Assembly: GCA_002429425.1 (NCBI GenBank) | Contig: DIZR01000051.1 | Coordinates: 9,343 to 22,311 of the forward strand | From: Patescibacteria group bacterium UBA6023 | Lineage (GTDB): Bacteria > Patescibacteriota > Minisyncoccia > Phycocordibacterales > UBA6899 | Length of the DNA: 12,969 nt | Direction of reading: 5' to 3' | Shown: piece after piece, positions 6,988 to 12,851 of the stretch | How positions within the stretch are numbered: position 1 is the first letter of the stretch | Layout: every line of letters begins with the position of its first letter | Translations under genes and position numbers: made by a program | The notes under the pieces: generated by a model | Databases searched by the model: none | What the model was told of the DNA's origin: nothing | The model's input: the letters and a program-made list of their open reading frames with translations, nothing else

Positions 6988-8748
6988 ATGAAACGAAACA
7001 AAACTTTTCAAAGACACGATGATATTGCACCGGACGAAATATTTCTTGACGATAAGAATATTCCCGATTTCGATGTACATCAATTTGAGGGTCGGATTGA
7101 AACACCGATCAAGAAGAGTACCATCATGATACTCGGACTTTTTTTTCTTACAATATTTATTTTATTTATTGGACGGGCGGGAATATTGCAGATTAAGGAA
7201 GGTAATCACTATGTAATGACGAGTGAGCAAAATCGTCTTGAGCACCAATTATTGTTCCCCGAACGAGGAGTAATTTATGATCGTAACGGCGTACAGCTTG
7301 CATGGAATGTTCCTGCTACAGAAGATCTGGGATTTTCTTTACGTTCATATATCAATCAACCTGGCTTCGGTCATATTCTTGGGTATTTGCATTATCCTGC
7401 ACACGACAAAAGCGGAGTATATTATCGTAAAGACTATGAGGCGACTGATGGGGTTGAATCTTTCTATAATAATGTGCTCAAGGGCGAAAAGGGACTTCGT
7501 ATCATTGAGACTGATGCGCTTGGAAATGTTATTTCGTCAAACACCATTGATCCCCCAAGTTCAGGAACAAATTTGCATTTGACTATTGATGCAAAAGTGC
7601 AGGAAAATTTCTATAAAATTATTGCGAATATCGCACAAGAACAAGATTATCGAGGAAGTGCCGGAGCAATTATGGACATCACGACAGGAGAATTAATCTC
7701 TCTCGTTTCATATCCGGAATTCGACCCGAATGTCATGACATCAGGTGACGATAGGGCAGCAATACAAAAATATAATTCGGATATTCGCACACCGTTTCTT
7801 AATCGTGCAGTCAGTGGAGAGTATACGCCGGGTTCTATTGTGAAGCCCATGTTTGCAATTGGTGCTTTAAACGAAGGAATTCTTACTCCAACCACACCGA
7901 TTGAGAGTATCGGCTATATTACTGTTCCCAATCCATATTATCCGGGTAAATTTGCTCGGTTCAATGACTGGAAAGTACAGGGATGGCTTGATATGCGTAG
8001 TGCGATTGCACAGTCATCAAATGTGTATTTCTATGAAGTTGCGGGAGGGTACAAAGATCAAAAGGGACTAGGTATCGTAAAAGTTGAACAATATGCACGT
8101 ATGTTCGGATATGGTTCAACAACGGGAATAGATCTGTATGGTGAAGCTGCGGGAACGGTACCAAATATTGCATGGAAGGCAAAAAATTTTCCAAATGACC
8201 CAACGTGGCGTATCGGTGATACGTATTTTACCGGTATCGGACAATATGGTATGCAAGCAACCGTACTACAGGCACTCCGTGAAGCAGCAACTGTTGGATC
8301 AAAGGGTACCATCGTTACTCCGCATCTCGCCCAAGGACTTGCAACAACAACAATTACCAAACTCCCCATCCCTGAAGAATATTTTACTGTCGTCCAAGAG
8401 GGAATGCGAAAAGGTGCCATAGAGGGAACGGCAAAACTTTTAAATTTTCCATTCGTGAAGATTGCCGCAAAGAGTGGTACCGCAGAGCTTGGAGTAACGA
8501 AGGCTCGCGTGAACTCGTGGGTGATTGGCTTCTTTCCATACGACAAACCTCGATATGCATTTGCTGTCGTGATGGATAGTGGTGTAAAAGGAAATACCAC
8601 AAATGCAAGCTATGCTGCGTCGAAACTTTTTCAGTGGATTGCGGGTAATGCACCCGAGTATATTGGTCTTTCTGCACCTGTCTTGGGGTTTGCTCCGCCG
8701 ACAATAGTCTCACCGACATCAATCACAACGGCAACGACTACTCATTAA
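6988..8748 (+). CDS. mrdA: Penicillin-binding protein 2 (elongation transpeptidase)
   Basis: A 586-residue class B PBP that cross-links peptidoglycan during elongation. Order: cytoplasmic tail (1-43), one membrane anchor (about 44-63), dimerisation/pedestal domain with FPERGVIYDRNGVQLAWN at 90-107, and transpeptidase domain with all three catalytic motifs: SIVK at 283-286 (acylated Ser), SSN at 343-345 and KSGT at 495-498. A Thr/Pro-rich tail ends at 586. ATG 6988 is preferred over the in-frame GTG 6955 because that would overlap mreD and add a non-conserved stretch. Its place after mreBCD indicates PBP2 and not FtsI, which is expected further down the dcw cluster. No rodA is in the window. 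Confidence 0.93.
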   Translation: MKRNKTFQRHDDIAPDEIFLDDKNIPDFDVHQFEGRIETPIKKSTIMILGLFFLTIFILFIGRAGILQIKEGNHYVMTSEQNRLEHQLLFPERGVIYDRNGVQLAWNVPATEDLGFSLRSYINQPGFGHILGYLHYPAHDKSGVYYRKDYEATDGVESFYNNVLKGEKGLRIIETDALGNVISSNTIDPPSSGTNLHLTIDAKVQENFYKIIANIAQEQDYRGSAGAIMDITTGELISLVSYPEFDPNVMTSGDDRAAIQKYNSDIRTPFLNRAVSGEYTPGSIVKPMFAIGALNEGILTPTTPIESIGYITVPNPYYPGKFARFNDWKVQGWLDMRSAIAQSSNVYFYEVAGGYKDQKGLGIVKVEQYARMFGYGSTTGIDLYGEAAGTVPNIAWKAKNFPNDPTWRIGDTYFTGIGQYGMQATVLQALREAATVGSKGTIVTPHLAQGLATTTITKLPIPEEYFTVVQEGMRKGAIEGTAKLLNFPFVKIAAKSGTAELGVTKARVNSWVIGFFPYDKPRYAFAVVMDSGVKGNTTNASYAASKLFQWIAGNAPEYIGLSAPVLGFAPPTIVSPTSITTATTTH

Positions 8749-8799
8749 TAAATAAAAATTGTCAACTTTTTGCACTGAGAAACTCCCCGGATTTGCTCG

Positions 8800-8828
8800 T
8801 TGCCCCCGTTCATCAATTGTGCTATATT
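8800..8828 (+). promoter_or_regulatory. Promoter of greA-lysS (leaderless)
   Basis: TTGCCC at 8800-8805, a 17-base spacer and TATATT at 8823-8828 with TGC upstream (extended -10). ATG 8837 lies eight bases downstream. This excludes the upstream in-frame start near 8759. No terminator follows the PBP2 gene, so read-through from the mre operon is possible as well. Confidence 0.65.
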
Positions 8829-8836
8829 TCAGTCTT

Positions 8837-9301
8837 ATGGACATACAAAAAGAATATTTAAGTAAAGTAAAACATGATGAGCTAAGTGCGGAACTTGACC
8901 TATTGACCCATGTTCGTCGTAAGGAAATTGCAGAGGCACTCGAGGCTGCAAAGGCACTTGGGGATCTCTCCGAGAATGCCGAGTATCATTCTGCTCGCGA
9001 AGCGCAAGCGGGAGTAGAGGAGCGCATTTTGGCGCTTGAAGAAATTCTCAAGAATGCAGTTATTGTTGGGAGCAAGCATAAGACCGATTCAGTTGGAATT
9101 GGTTCTATTGTCACCTTAAAGCGCGGAAAGGAAACAAAGACGTATACGATTGTCGGCTCTGAAGAGTCGAACGTTGCAGAGGGAAAAATTTCAAACAAAT
9201 CACCACTTGGTGAATCAATGCTCGGAAAAAAGAAAGGTGATAACTTCATTTGTACTACTCCACGCGGAGAAGAGAAGTGTGAGATACTCGAAATAAAATA
9301 A
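8837..9301 (+). CDS. greA: Transcription elongation factor GreA
   Basis: A 154-residue GreA, normal for the family (about 158). It enters the RNA polymerase secondary channel and stimulates cleavage of backtracked transcripts. The N-terminal coiled coil (residues 1-75) carries the tip motif GDLSENAEY at 42-50, with the acidic tip residues Asp43 and Glu46 that coordinate the catalytic metal. The C-terminal FKBP-like domain (about 80-154) includes YTIVGSEE and ISNKSPLG. The start at ATG 8837 is set by the promoter and by family length. lysS begins three bases after its stop, so the two form one operon, a pairing also known in other bacteria. Confidence 0.95.
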   Translation: MDIQKEYLSKVKHDELSAELDLLTHVRRKEIAEALEAAKALGDLSENAEYHSAREAQAGVEERILALEEILKNAVIVGSKHKTDSVGIGSIVTLKRGKETKTYTIVGSEESNVAEGKISNKSPLGESMLGKKKGDNFICTTPRGEEKCEILEIK

Positions 9302-9304
9302 TTC

Positions 9305-10762
9305 ATGGCGGGAATCGAAGAAATCAGAGCAGAGCGACTGAAGAAGCTTTCTCTTTTGAAAGAGGCAGGGATTGCTCCGTATCCGAATAAAATTCCTCGT
9401 GAACATTCGCTCGAAGAAATTCGTGCGAACTTTGTCGATCTCGAAAAAGAGAAAAAAGATATTTCCATTGCTGGTCGCGTAATGGCGATTCGCGGGCAGG
9501 GTGCGATTCAATTTGTTGTACTTAAGGACGGTTCCGCACAGTTTCAAGCAGTACTCAAAAAAGATACACTGGGTGACGATGCGATGAAGCTTTTTGGTGA
9601 GGTTGTTGACCTTGGTGATTTTATTTCGGTCACGGGAGAGCTGTTCATCACCCAGCGTGGTGAAGAAAGCCTATTGGTGAAAAGTTGGGTCATGGGTGCG
9701 AAATCCCTCCTTCCACTTCCCGAGAAATGGCATGGACTACAAGACCCTGAAGAAAAGTTTCGTAAGCGTTATCTTGACATAATGTTTGATGATGAACTGC
9801 GTGAGCTTTTTGTGAAAAAGTCGAAATTTTGGAACGCCATCCGTTCCTTCATGCTCGCCGAAGGATTCCTTGAGGTGGAAACTCCGGTCATTGAGACAAC
9901 AACAGGTGGTGCCGATGCGAAGCCCTTTGCAACTCATCACAATGCACTTGATATGGATGTATATTTGCGTATTTCTTGCGGGGAGCTGTGGCAGAAGCGC
10001 CTTATGGTTGCAGGTTTCGAGAAGGTCTTTGAGATCGGACGCATTTTTCGCAATGAAGGCATGAGCCCCGAGCATGCACAGGATTATACGCAACTCGAAT
10101 TCTACTGGGCCTATGCGAACCACGAAGACGGCATGGAGCTTGTCGAGCGTATGTATAAACACGTTGCGGAGGTTGCATTCGGCACACTCGAATTCACTAT
10201 TGGTGCATACACCGTTGATCTTGGAAAAAAATGGGAACGCTATGATTATGCTGAAACGATCAAGAAATTTACGGAAGTAGATATTGCAATCGCATCAATC
10301 GAGGAGATCGAATCTGCGCTCAAGCGACTCAAGGTTGAGTATGACAAGAAGGGGTGGAACCGCGTGCGTGCCATCGACACGCTTTGGAAATATTGTCGCA
10401 AGAAGCTTGGAGGTCCGGGTTTTCTCGTGAACATTCCCGTTGCAATGTCGCCACTTGCAAAACTTTCAAAAGACGGCAAGACCGTCGAGCAATTCCAGCC
10501 AATCATTGCGGGGAGTGAAGTTGGGAAGGGCTACAGTGAGTTGAATGACCCGATCGACCAAGCAGAACGTTTCCAGGCACAGCAAGACATGCGTGATGCG
10601 GGGGATGACGAGGCGCAAATGTTTGATCATGATTTCGTTGAGGCGCTCGAACACGGCATGCCCCCAACGTGTGGCTTCGGAGTTTCGGAACGTTTTTTTG
10701 CATTCCTCGCAAACCGCCCCATCCGCGAAGCACAACTATTTCCCCTCATGCGCCGCAAGTAA
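9305..10762 (+). CDS. lysS: Lysyl-tRNA synthetase, class II
   Basis: A 485-residue class IIb LysRS. An N-terminal OB-fold anticodon-binding domain (about 53-135, with ISIAGRVMAIRGQGAIQF) is followed by the catalytic core: motif 1 with GFLEVETPVIE at 187-197, GGADAKPFATHHNALD at 201-216, motif 2 with FEIGRIFRNEG at 242-252, SELNDP at 411-416, and motif 3 with GFGVSERFFAFL at 457-468 ending LFPLMRRK. Motif 3 differs from the usual GxGIDRLVM: the ATP-binding Arg is kept but preceded by Ser-Glu. Motif 2 continues SPEHAQDYTQLEFYWAY instead of the common NPEFTMLE. Both suggest a divergent LysRS subgroup, but length and key residues support activity. It ends the greA operon. Confidence 0.94.
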   Translation: MAGIEEIRAERLKKLSLLKEAGIAPYPNKIPREHSLEEIRANFVDLEKEKKDISIAGRVMAIRGQGAIQFVVLKDGSAQFQAVLKKDTLGDDAMKLFGEVVDLGDFISVTGELFITQRGEESLLVKSWVMGAKSLLPLPEKWHGLQDPEEKFRKRYLDIMFDDELRELFVKKSKFWNAIRSFMLAEGFLEVETPVIETTTGGADAKPFATHHNALDMDVYLRISCGELWQKRLMVAGFEKVFEIGRIFRNEGMSPEHAQDYTQLEFYWAYANHEDGMELVERMYKHVAEVAFGTLEFTIGAYTVDLGKKWERYDYAETIKKFTEVDIAIASIEEIESALKRLKVEYDKKGWNRVRAIDTLWKYCRKKLGGPGFLVNIPVAMSPLAKLSKDGKTVEQFQPIIAGSEVGKGYSELNDPIDQAERFQAQQDMRDAGDDEAQMFDHDFVEALEHGMPPTCGFGVSERFFAFLANRPIREAQLFPLMRRK

Positions 10763-10826
10763 AACATCCAAATTCGCCATCCTCCTTTGTTGTCATTTTC
10801 AAAAGATTTTTAGAGGTGACTTTGGA

Positions 10827-10880
10827 CAGACTAAGGTCGGGCCTTGGCTTTGAAAGACCCGACCTTGAAGAAGTTGTCTG
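10827..10880 (+). other. Hairpin after lysS
   Basis: AAGGTCGGG (10833-10841) pairs with CCCGACCTT (10858-10866) across a 16-base loop. An outer CAGAC/GTCTG pairing (10827-10831 with 10876-10880) has a nine-base bulge. No T-run follows directly; a strong terminator lies just downstream. Its AAGGTC core recalls the hairpins after the holB-like gene and frr. Confidence 0.5.
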
Positions 10881-10894
10881 CTACAAATAATACA

Positions 10895-10930
10895 AAAAAT
10901 CCGTACTTAAAATATGTACGGATTTTTATT
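10895..10930. terminator. Strong bidirectional terminator after lysS
   Basis: A perfect 12-base stem, AAAAATCCGTAC (10895-10906) with GTACGGATTTTT (10916-10927), has a nine-base loop, with an A-run before and T-run after. It ends the greA-lysS operon and would also stop minus-strand transcription coming from the mraZ side. Confidence 0.85.
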
Positions 10931-10932
10931 TA

Positions 10933-11028
10933 TGGGCACGCATGGCAATGGTGGGAGGGTGTGGATAAGAATGGTTGCGGTGTGGGAAGTGGTGGGATAG
11001 AATGGTAAGCATGTGGGAGAAAGTGGGA
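10933..11028 (+). promoter_or_regulatory. Helically phased TGG/GTGGGA box array (predicted MraZ operator)
   Basis: TGG triplets occur at 10933, 10943, 10952, 10962, 10972, 10983, 10993, 11003, 11014 and 11024, i.e. steps of 10, 9, 10, 10, 11, 10, 10, 11, 10. Five are exact GTGGGA (G at 10951, 10982, 10992, 11013, 11023). From 10952 on, the pattern repeats every 31 bases, three helical turns. E. coli MraZ is known to bind TGGGN direct repeats separated by five bases upstream of its own gene, which matches this spacing; the array is inferred to be the MraZ autoregulatory operator. It spans the promoter at 10975-11003. Ten boxes is far more than the usual three or so. Confidence 0.7.
10975..11003 (+). 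promoter_or_regulatory. Predicted dcw/mraZ promoter inside the box array
   Basis: TTGCGG at 10975-10980, a 17-base spacer and TAGAAT at 10998-11003, the same -10 as mreB and proS. Boxes at 10972, 10983, 10993 and 11003 overlap the -35, spacer and -10, so a bound protein should block RNA polymerase. The expected transcription start is near 11010, about 360 bases before mraZ. No good promoter was found nearer to mraZ. Confidence 0.55.
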
Positions 11029-11121
11029 AATAGCCGAAAGGCGAAGTCCTGGCTTTCAATAATGGGATGGTACGAGATGACAGAACCAAAACCCCCGTAT
11101 TGTCCGCTTGTGGGAGTGTGA
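11011..11121 (+). CDS. Possible leaderless 36-codon leader ORF
   Basis: An ATG at 11011 lies seven bases after the TAGAAT box, the same geometry as the leaderless genes in this window, and opens 36 codons to TGA 11119-11121. The product would begin MWEKVGNSRKAKSWLSIMGW and end with a Pro/Cys-containing tail; three Trp residues arise partly from the TGG boxes. Its last third overlaps the left arm of a large inverted repeat (11077-11141), so translation could influence RNA folding, as in attenuator leader peptides. It may equally be a chance frame within an operator and structured RNA. It would be the only gene here ending in TGA. No family recognised. Confidence 0.28.
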   Translation: MWEKVGNSRKAKSWLSIMGWYEMTEPKPPYCPLVGV

Positions 11122-11141
11122 CGGTGCGGGGGCTCTGTCAT
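11077..11141 (+). other. Two-part inverted repeat in the mraZ leader
   Basis: ATGACAGA (11077-11084) pairs with TCTGTCAT (11134-11141), and CCCCCG (11092-11097) with CGGGGG (11127-11132), leaving a 7:1 internal loop. A GTGGGA box at 11110-11115 lies in the apical loop. No T-run follows. Confidence 0.6.
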
Positions 11142-11164
11142 TTCAGAAGTCCTTGCATAAAAAA

Positions 11165-11219
11165 GGAAATCTGAGTTTGACGCAATCATCACGGTTGAGT
11201 GCGTCAAACTCAGAGTTTC
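11165..11219 (+). other. 14-bp hairpin in the mraZ leader
   Basis: CTGAGTTTGACGCA (11171-11184) pairs perfectly with 11200-11213 across a 15-base loop, and the stem extends outward to 11165/11219 with one mismatch. It nests inside AAGTCCTT (11147-11154) pairing with AAGGACTT (11242-11249). On the minus strand it is followed after six bases by a T6 run, so it could act as a terminator for antisense transcription. Confidence 0.6.
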
Positions 11220-11371
11220 TACCCTGGTGGTAAATTCTGAAAAGGACTTAGGGATTTGAGTGTAGTTCGAGGCGCGAGTGAGGCTTGCGACTAAGTTGTA
11301 GTAACCTACTGCGCAGAAGCAAACGACCGAGCAACGAAGAAATACACCAAATACAAAAGTCCGCAAATCAT

Positions 11372-11806
11372 ATGTTTATAGGCGAATACATTCACTCAGT
11401 CGATGATAAGAAACGTCTTTCTGTTCCCGCAAAGTTCCGCAAGGATTTGGGGAAGAAGGCGGTTATTACTCTTGGACTCAACAAGTGTCTTTCGCTGTAT
11501 CCGACAAAGGAGTGGAAATTATTTGCTGAGAAACTTTCAAAACTCTCAATGGGGAAATCCGAAGATCGTGGATTTTCACGCACGATGCTGTCAGGAGCGT
11601 TTGAGGTAGAGATCGATACCATCGGTCGCATCGTCATTCCGGAAGTATTAAAAGAGTATGCAAACCTCAAGGAGAAAGTCGTGCTCACCGGCGTCTATGA
11701 TCGCGTTGAGGTTTGGGATGAGGTTGCGTGGAAGGCATACAAGAAGCAGATGGTGTCTGATGCAGATCGTATGGCAGAGGAATTGGGCGCACGCGGGGTG
11801 TTTTAG
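11372..11806 (+). CDS. mraZ: Transcriptional regulator MraZ
   Basis: A 144-residue MraZ of normal length. It contains two AbrB/SpoVT-like half-domains, each with the conserved DxxxR motif: DDKKRLSVPAKFR at 11-23 and EIDTIGRIVIPEVLKEYA at 80-97. The family forms ring-shaped oligomers and in E. coli represses the dcw cluster by binding TGGGN repeats in front of mraZ. The array at 10933-11028 fits that role here. ATG 11372 begins the canonical MFIGEYIHSVD; the frame is open further upstream to a TTG at 11285, but that extension is not family-like. A gap of 135 bases separates it from rsmH. Confidence 0.95.
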   Translation: MFIGEYIHSVDDKKRLSVPAKFRKDLGKKAVITLGLNKCLSLYPTKEWKLFAEKLSKLSMGKSEDRGFSRTMLSGAFEVEIDTIGRIVIPEVLKEYANLKEKVVLTGVYDRVEVWDEVAWKAYKKQMVSDADRMAEELGARGVF

Positions 11807-11812
11807 GTAAAG

Positions 11813-11883
11813 ATATCGGTCGGTCGTCACTTGTCGGGAATTATCATGACTAGTGACGAATGACAGATATAGTCGTTCGATAT
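11813..11883 (+). other. Imperfect hairpin between mraZ and rsmH
   Basis: TCGTCACT (11824-11831) pairs with AGTGACGA (11852-11859), continuing inward with GTC/GAC after a T-T mismatch, around a 12-base loop. An outer ATATCG/CGATAT pairing lies at 11813-11818 and 11878-11883. No T-run follows, so it may modulate read-through or mRNA processing and is not a clear terminator. Confidence 0.5.
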
Positions 11884-11941
11884 TATTCACTAATCAATTA
11901 CTCAATACAAATATTTAGCAAGAGTAATGATAATGAATAAT

Positions 11942-12835
11942 ATGACCCATATCAGTGTTCTTTTACATGAAGTTATCGAATCACTTGCACCGCAAAAAGG
12001 TGGAGTGTTTGTCGATGCAACATTCGGTGCGGGTGGACACAGCCGTCATATCGCAGAAAAAATCGGAAAAAGTGGAACACTTATTTCTTTTGATGCGGAT
12101 GAAGGAGTTTTTACTGAAGAACGTAAAAACGAACTTTCCGCACTTACTAATTTCATTCCAGTCAATCGTAACTTTCGTGAAATTGGTGATGAACTTGAGT
12201 TGCACAACAAACTCATGCTCGATGGCGCAATTTTTGACCTAGGACTTTCTTCGGCGCAACTTGAAGAGTCAGGCAGAGGATTCTCATTTCTTCGCGATGA
12301 ACCATTACACATGACGTTCAAGCGTTCACCGAACGCAAAAGATGTCACTGCGGAAACGGTAGTCAACGAATGGAGTGAGGAAACAATTGCAACTATCTTG
12401 AAGGGATTTTCCGATGAGCAATTTGCTCGGCCAATCGCGAAGGGGATCATCATGGCTCGTGCAATAAAACCAATTCGCACAACGAATGAGTTGGTAGAGA
12501 TTATTCAGCAAAGCACACCTGTATGGTATCAGCGAGGTCGCACTCACTGTGCAACGCGCACCTTCCAATCAATTCGCATGGCAGTTAATGATGAGCTCGG
12601 AGCAATCGAGGCAGGCATAAATGGAATTCTTCCGTTCATGAAGCCTGGCGGACGTATTGCCATCATTTCATTTCATAGTATCGAAGATCGTCTCGTAAAA
12701 CAGTATTTTCGCAAGCTTGCCGGTGAAGATATCGTCACTATTAATACAAAAAAACCCATCGTCCCGAGTCTGGTGGAGTTGAAGGAAAATCCTCGGGCAC
12801 GAAGCGCCAAGCTTCGCGTCATCGAAAAATTATAA
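11942..12835 (+). CDS. rsmH: 16S rRNA (cytosine-1402-N4)-methyltransferase RsmH
   Basis: A 297-residue SAM-dependent enzyme that methylates N4 of C1402 in the 16S rRNA decoding centre. Seen: DATFGAGGHSRH at 25-36 (SAM loop), FDADEGVF near 50-57, IFDLGLSSAQLEESGRGFSF at 97-116, THCATRTFQSIRM at 201-213, KPGGRIAIISFHSIEDRLVK at 234-253 and NPRARSAKLR at 283-292. The usual PLDMRMD reads PLHMTFK at 121-127, with His in place of Asp. ATG 11942 gives the canonical MTHISVLLHE start and lies seven bases after a possible GATAAT -10; in-frame ATGs at 11927 and 11933 would add up to five residues. Second gene of the dcw cluster. Confidence 0.95.
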   Translation: MTHISVLLHEVIESLAPQKGGVFVDATFGAGGHSRHIAEKIGKSGTLISFDADEGVFTEERKNELSALTNFIPVNRNFREIGDELELHNKLMLDGAIFDLGLSSAQLEESGRGFSFLRDEPLHMTFKRSPNAKDVTAETVVNEWSEETIATILKGFSDEQFARPIAKGIIMARAIKPIRTTNELVEIIQQSTPVWYQRGRTHCATRTFQSIRMAVNDELGAIEAGINGILPFMKPGGRIAIISFHSIEDRLVKQYFRKLAGEDIVTINTKKPIVPSLVELKENPRARSAKLRVIEKL

Positions 12836-12851
12836 GCGTAATAATAAATAT

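Larger units (their letters stand above)
11010..11371 (+). promoter_or_regulatory. Predicted long structured 5' leader of mraZ
   Basis: If transcription starts near 11010, mraZ has a leader of about 360 bases. It holds a GCC-GAAA-GGC tetraloop hairpin (11033-11042), a large two-part stem (11077-11141), a nested pair of stems (11147-11249), and a competing pairing ACTTAG/CTAAGT (11246-11251 with 11291-11296) that shares bases with the previous one. GTAG/CTAC (11298-11301 with 11306-11309) forms a small hairpin. There is no ribosome-binding sequence before the mraZ ATG. I recognise no known riboswitch, RNase P, tmRNA or SRP RNA signature. Whether this is a regulatory leader, a separate small RNA or both cannot be settled from one sequence. 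Confidence 0.45.

Noticed and set aside
8058..8600. 180-codon minus-strand frame within the PBP2 gene
   Set aside because: It lies wholly inside a gene with all catalytic motifs and has a serine/proline/valine-rich composition typical of antisense frames.
10952..11028. 31-base periodicity read as a CRISPR array or tandem repeat
   Set aside because: The units match only at the TGG boxes; there are no identical repeats with unique spacers, and the step is set by 10-10-11 box spacing.
11321..11371. GCAAACGAC read as a tmRNA tag start, and other parts of the leader as RNase P or SRP RNA
   Set aside because: No tRNA-like ends, no CCA, no RNase P GAGGAAAGTCC core or SRP GGAAG-type loop at the right places; the resemblance is a few bases.
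11285..11371. Upstream extension of mraZ from TTG 11285
   Set aside because: MraZ proteins begin at the MFIGEY-like sequence; the extension is not conserved-looking and overlaps leader structure.
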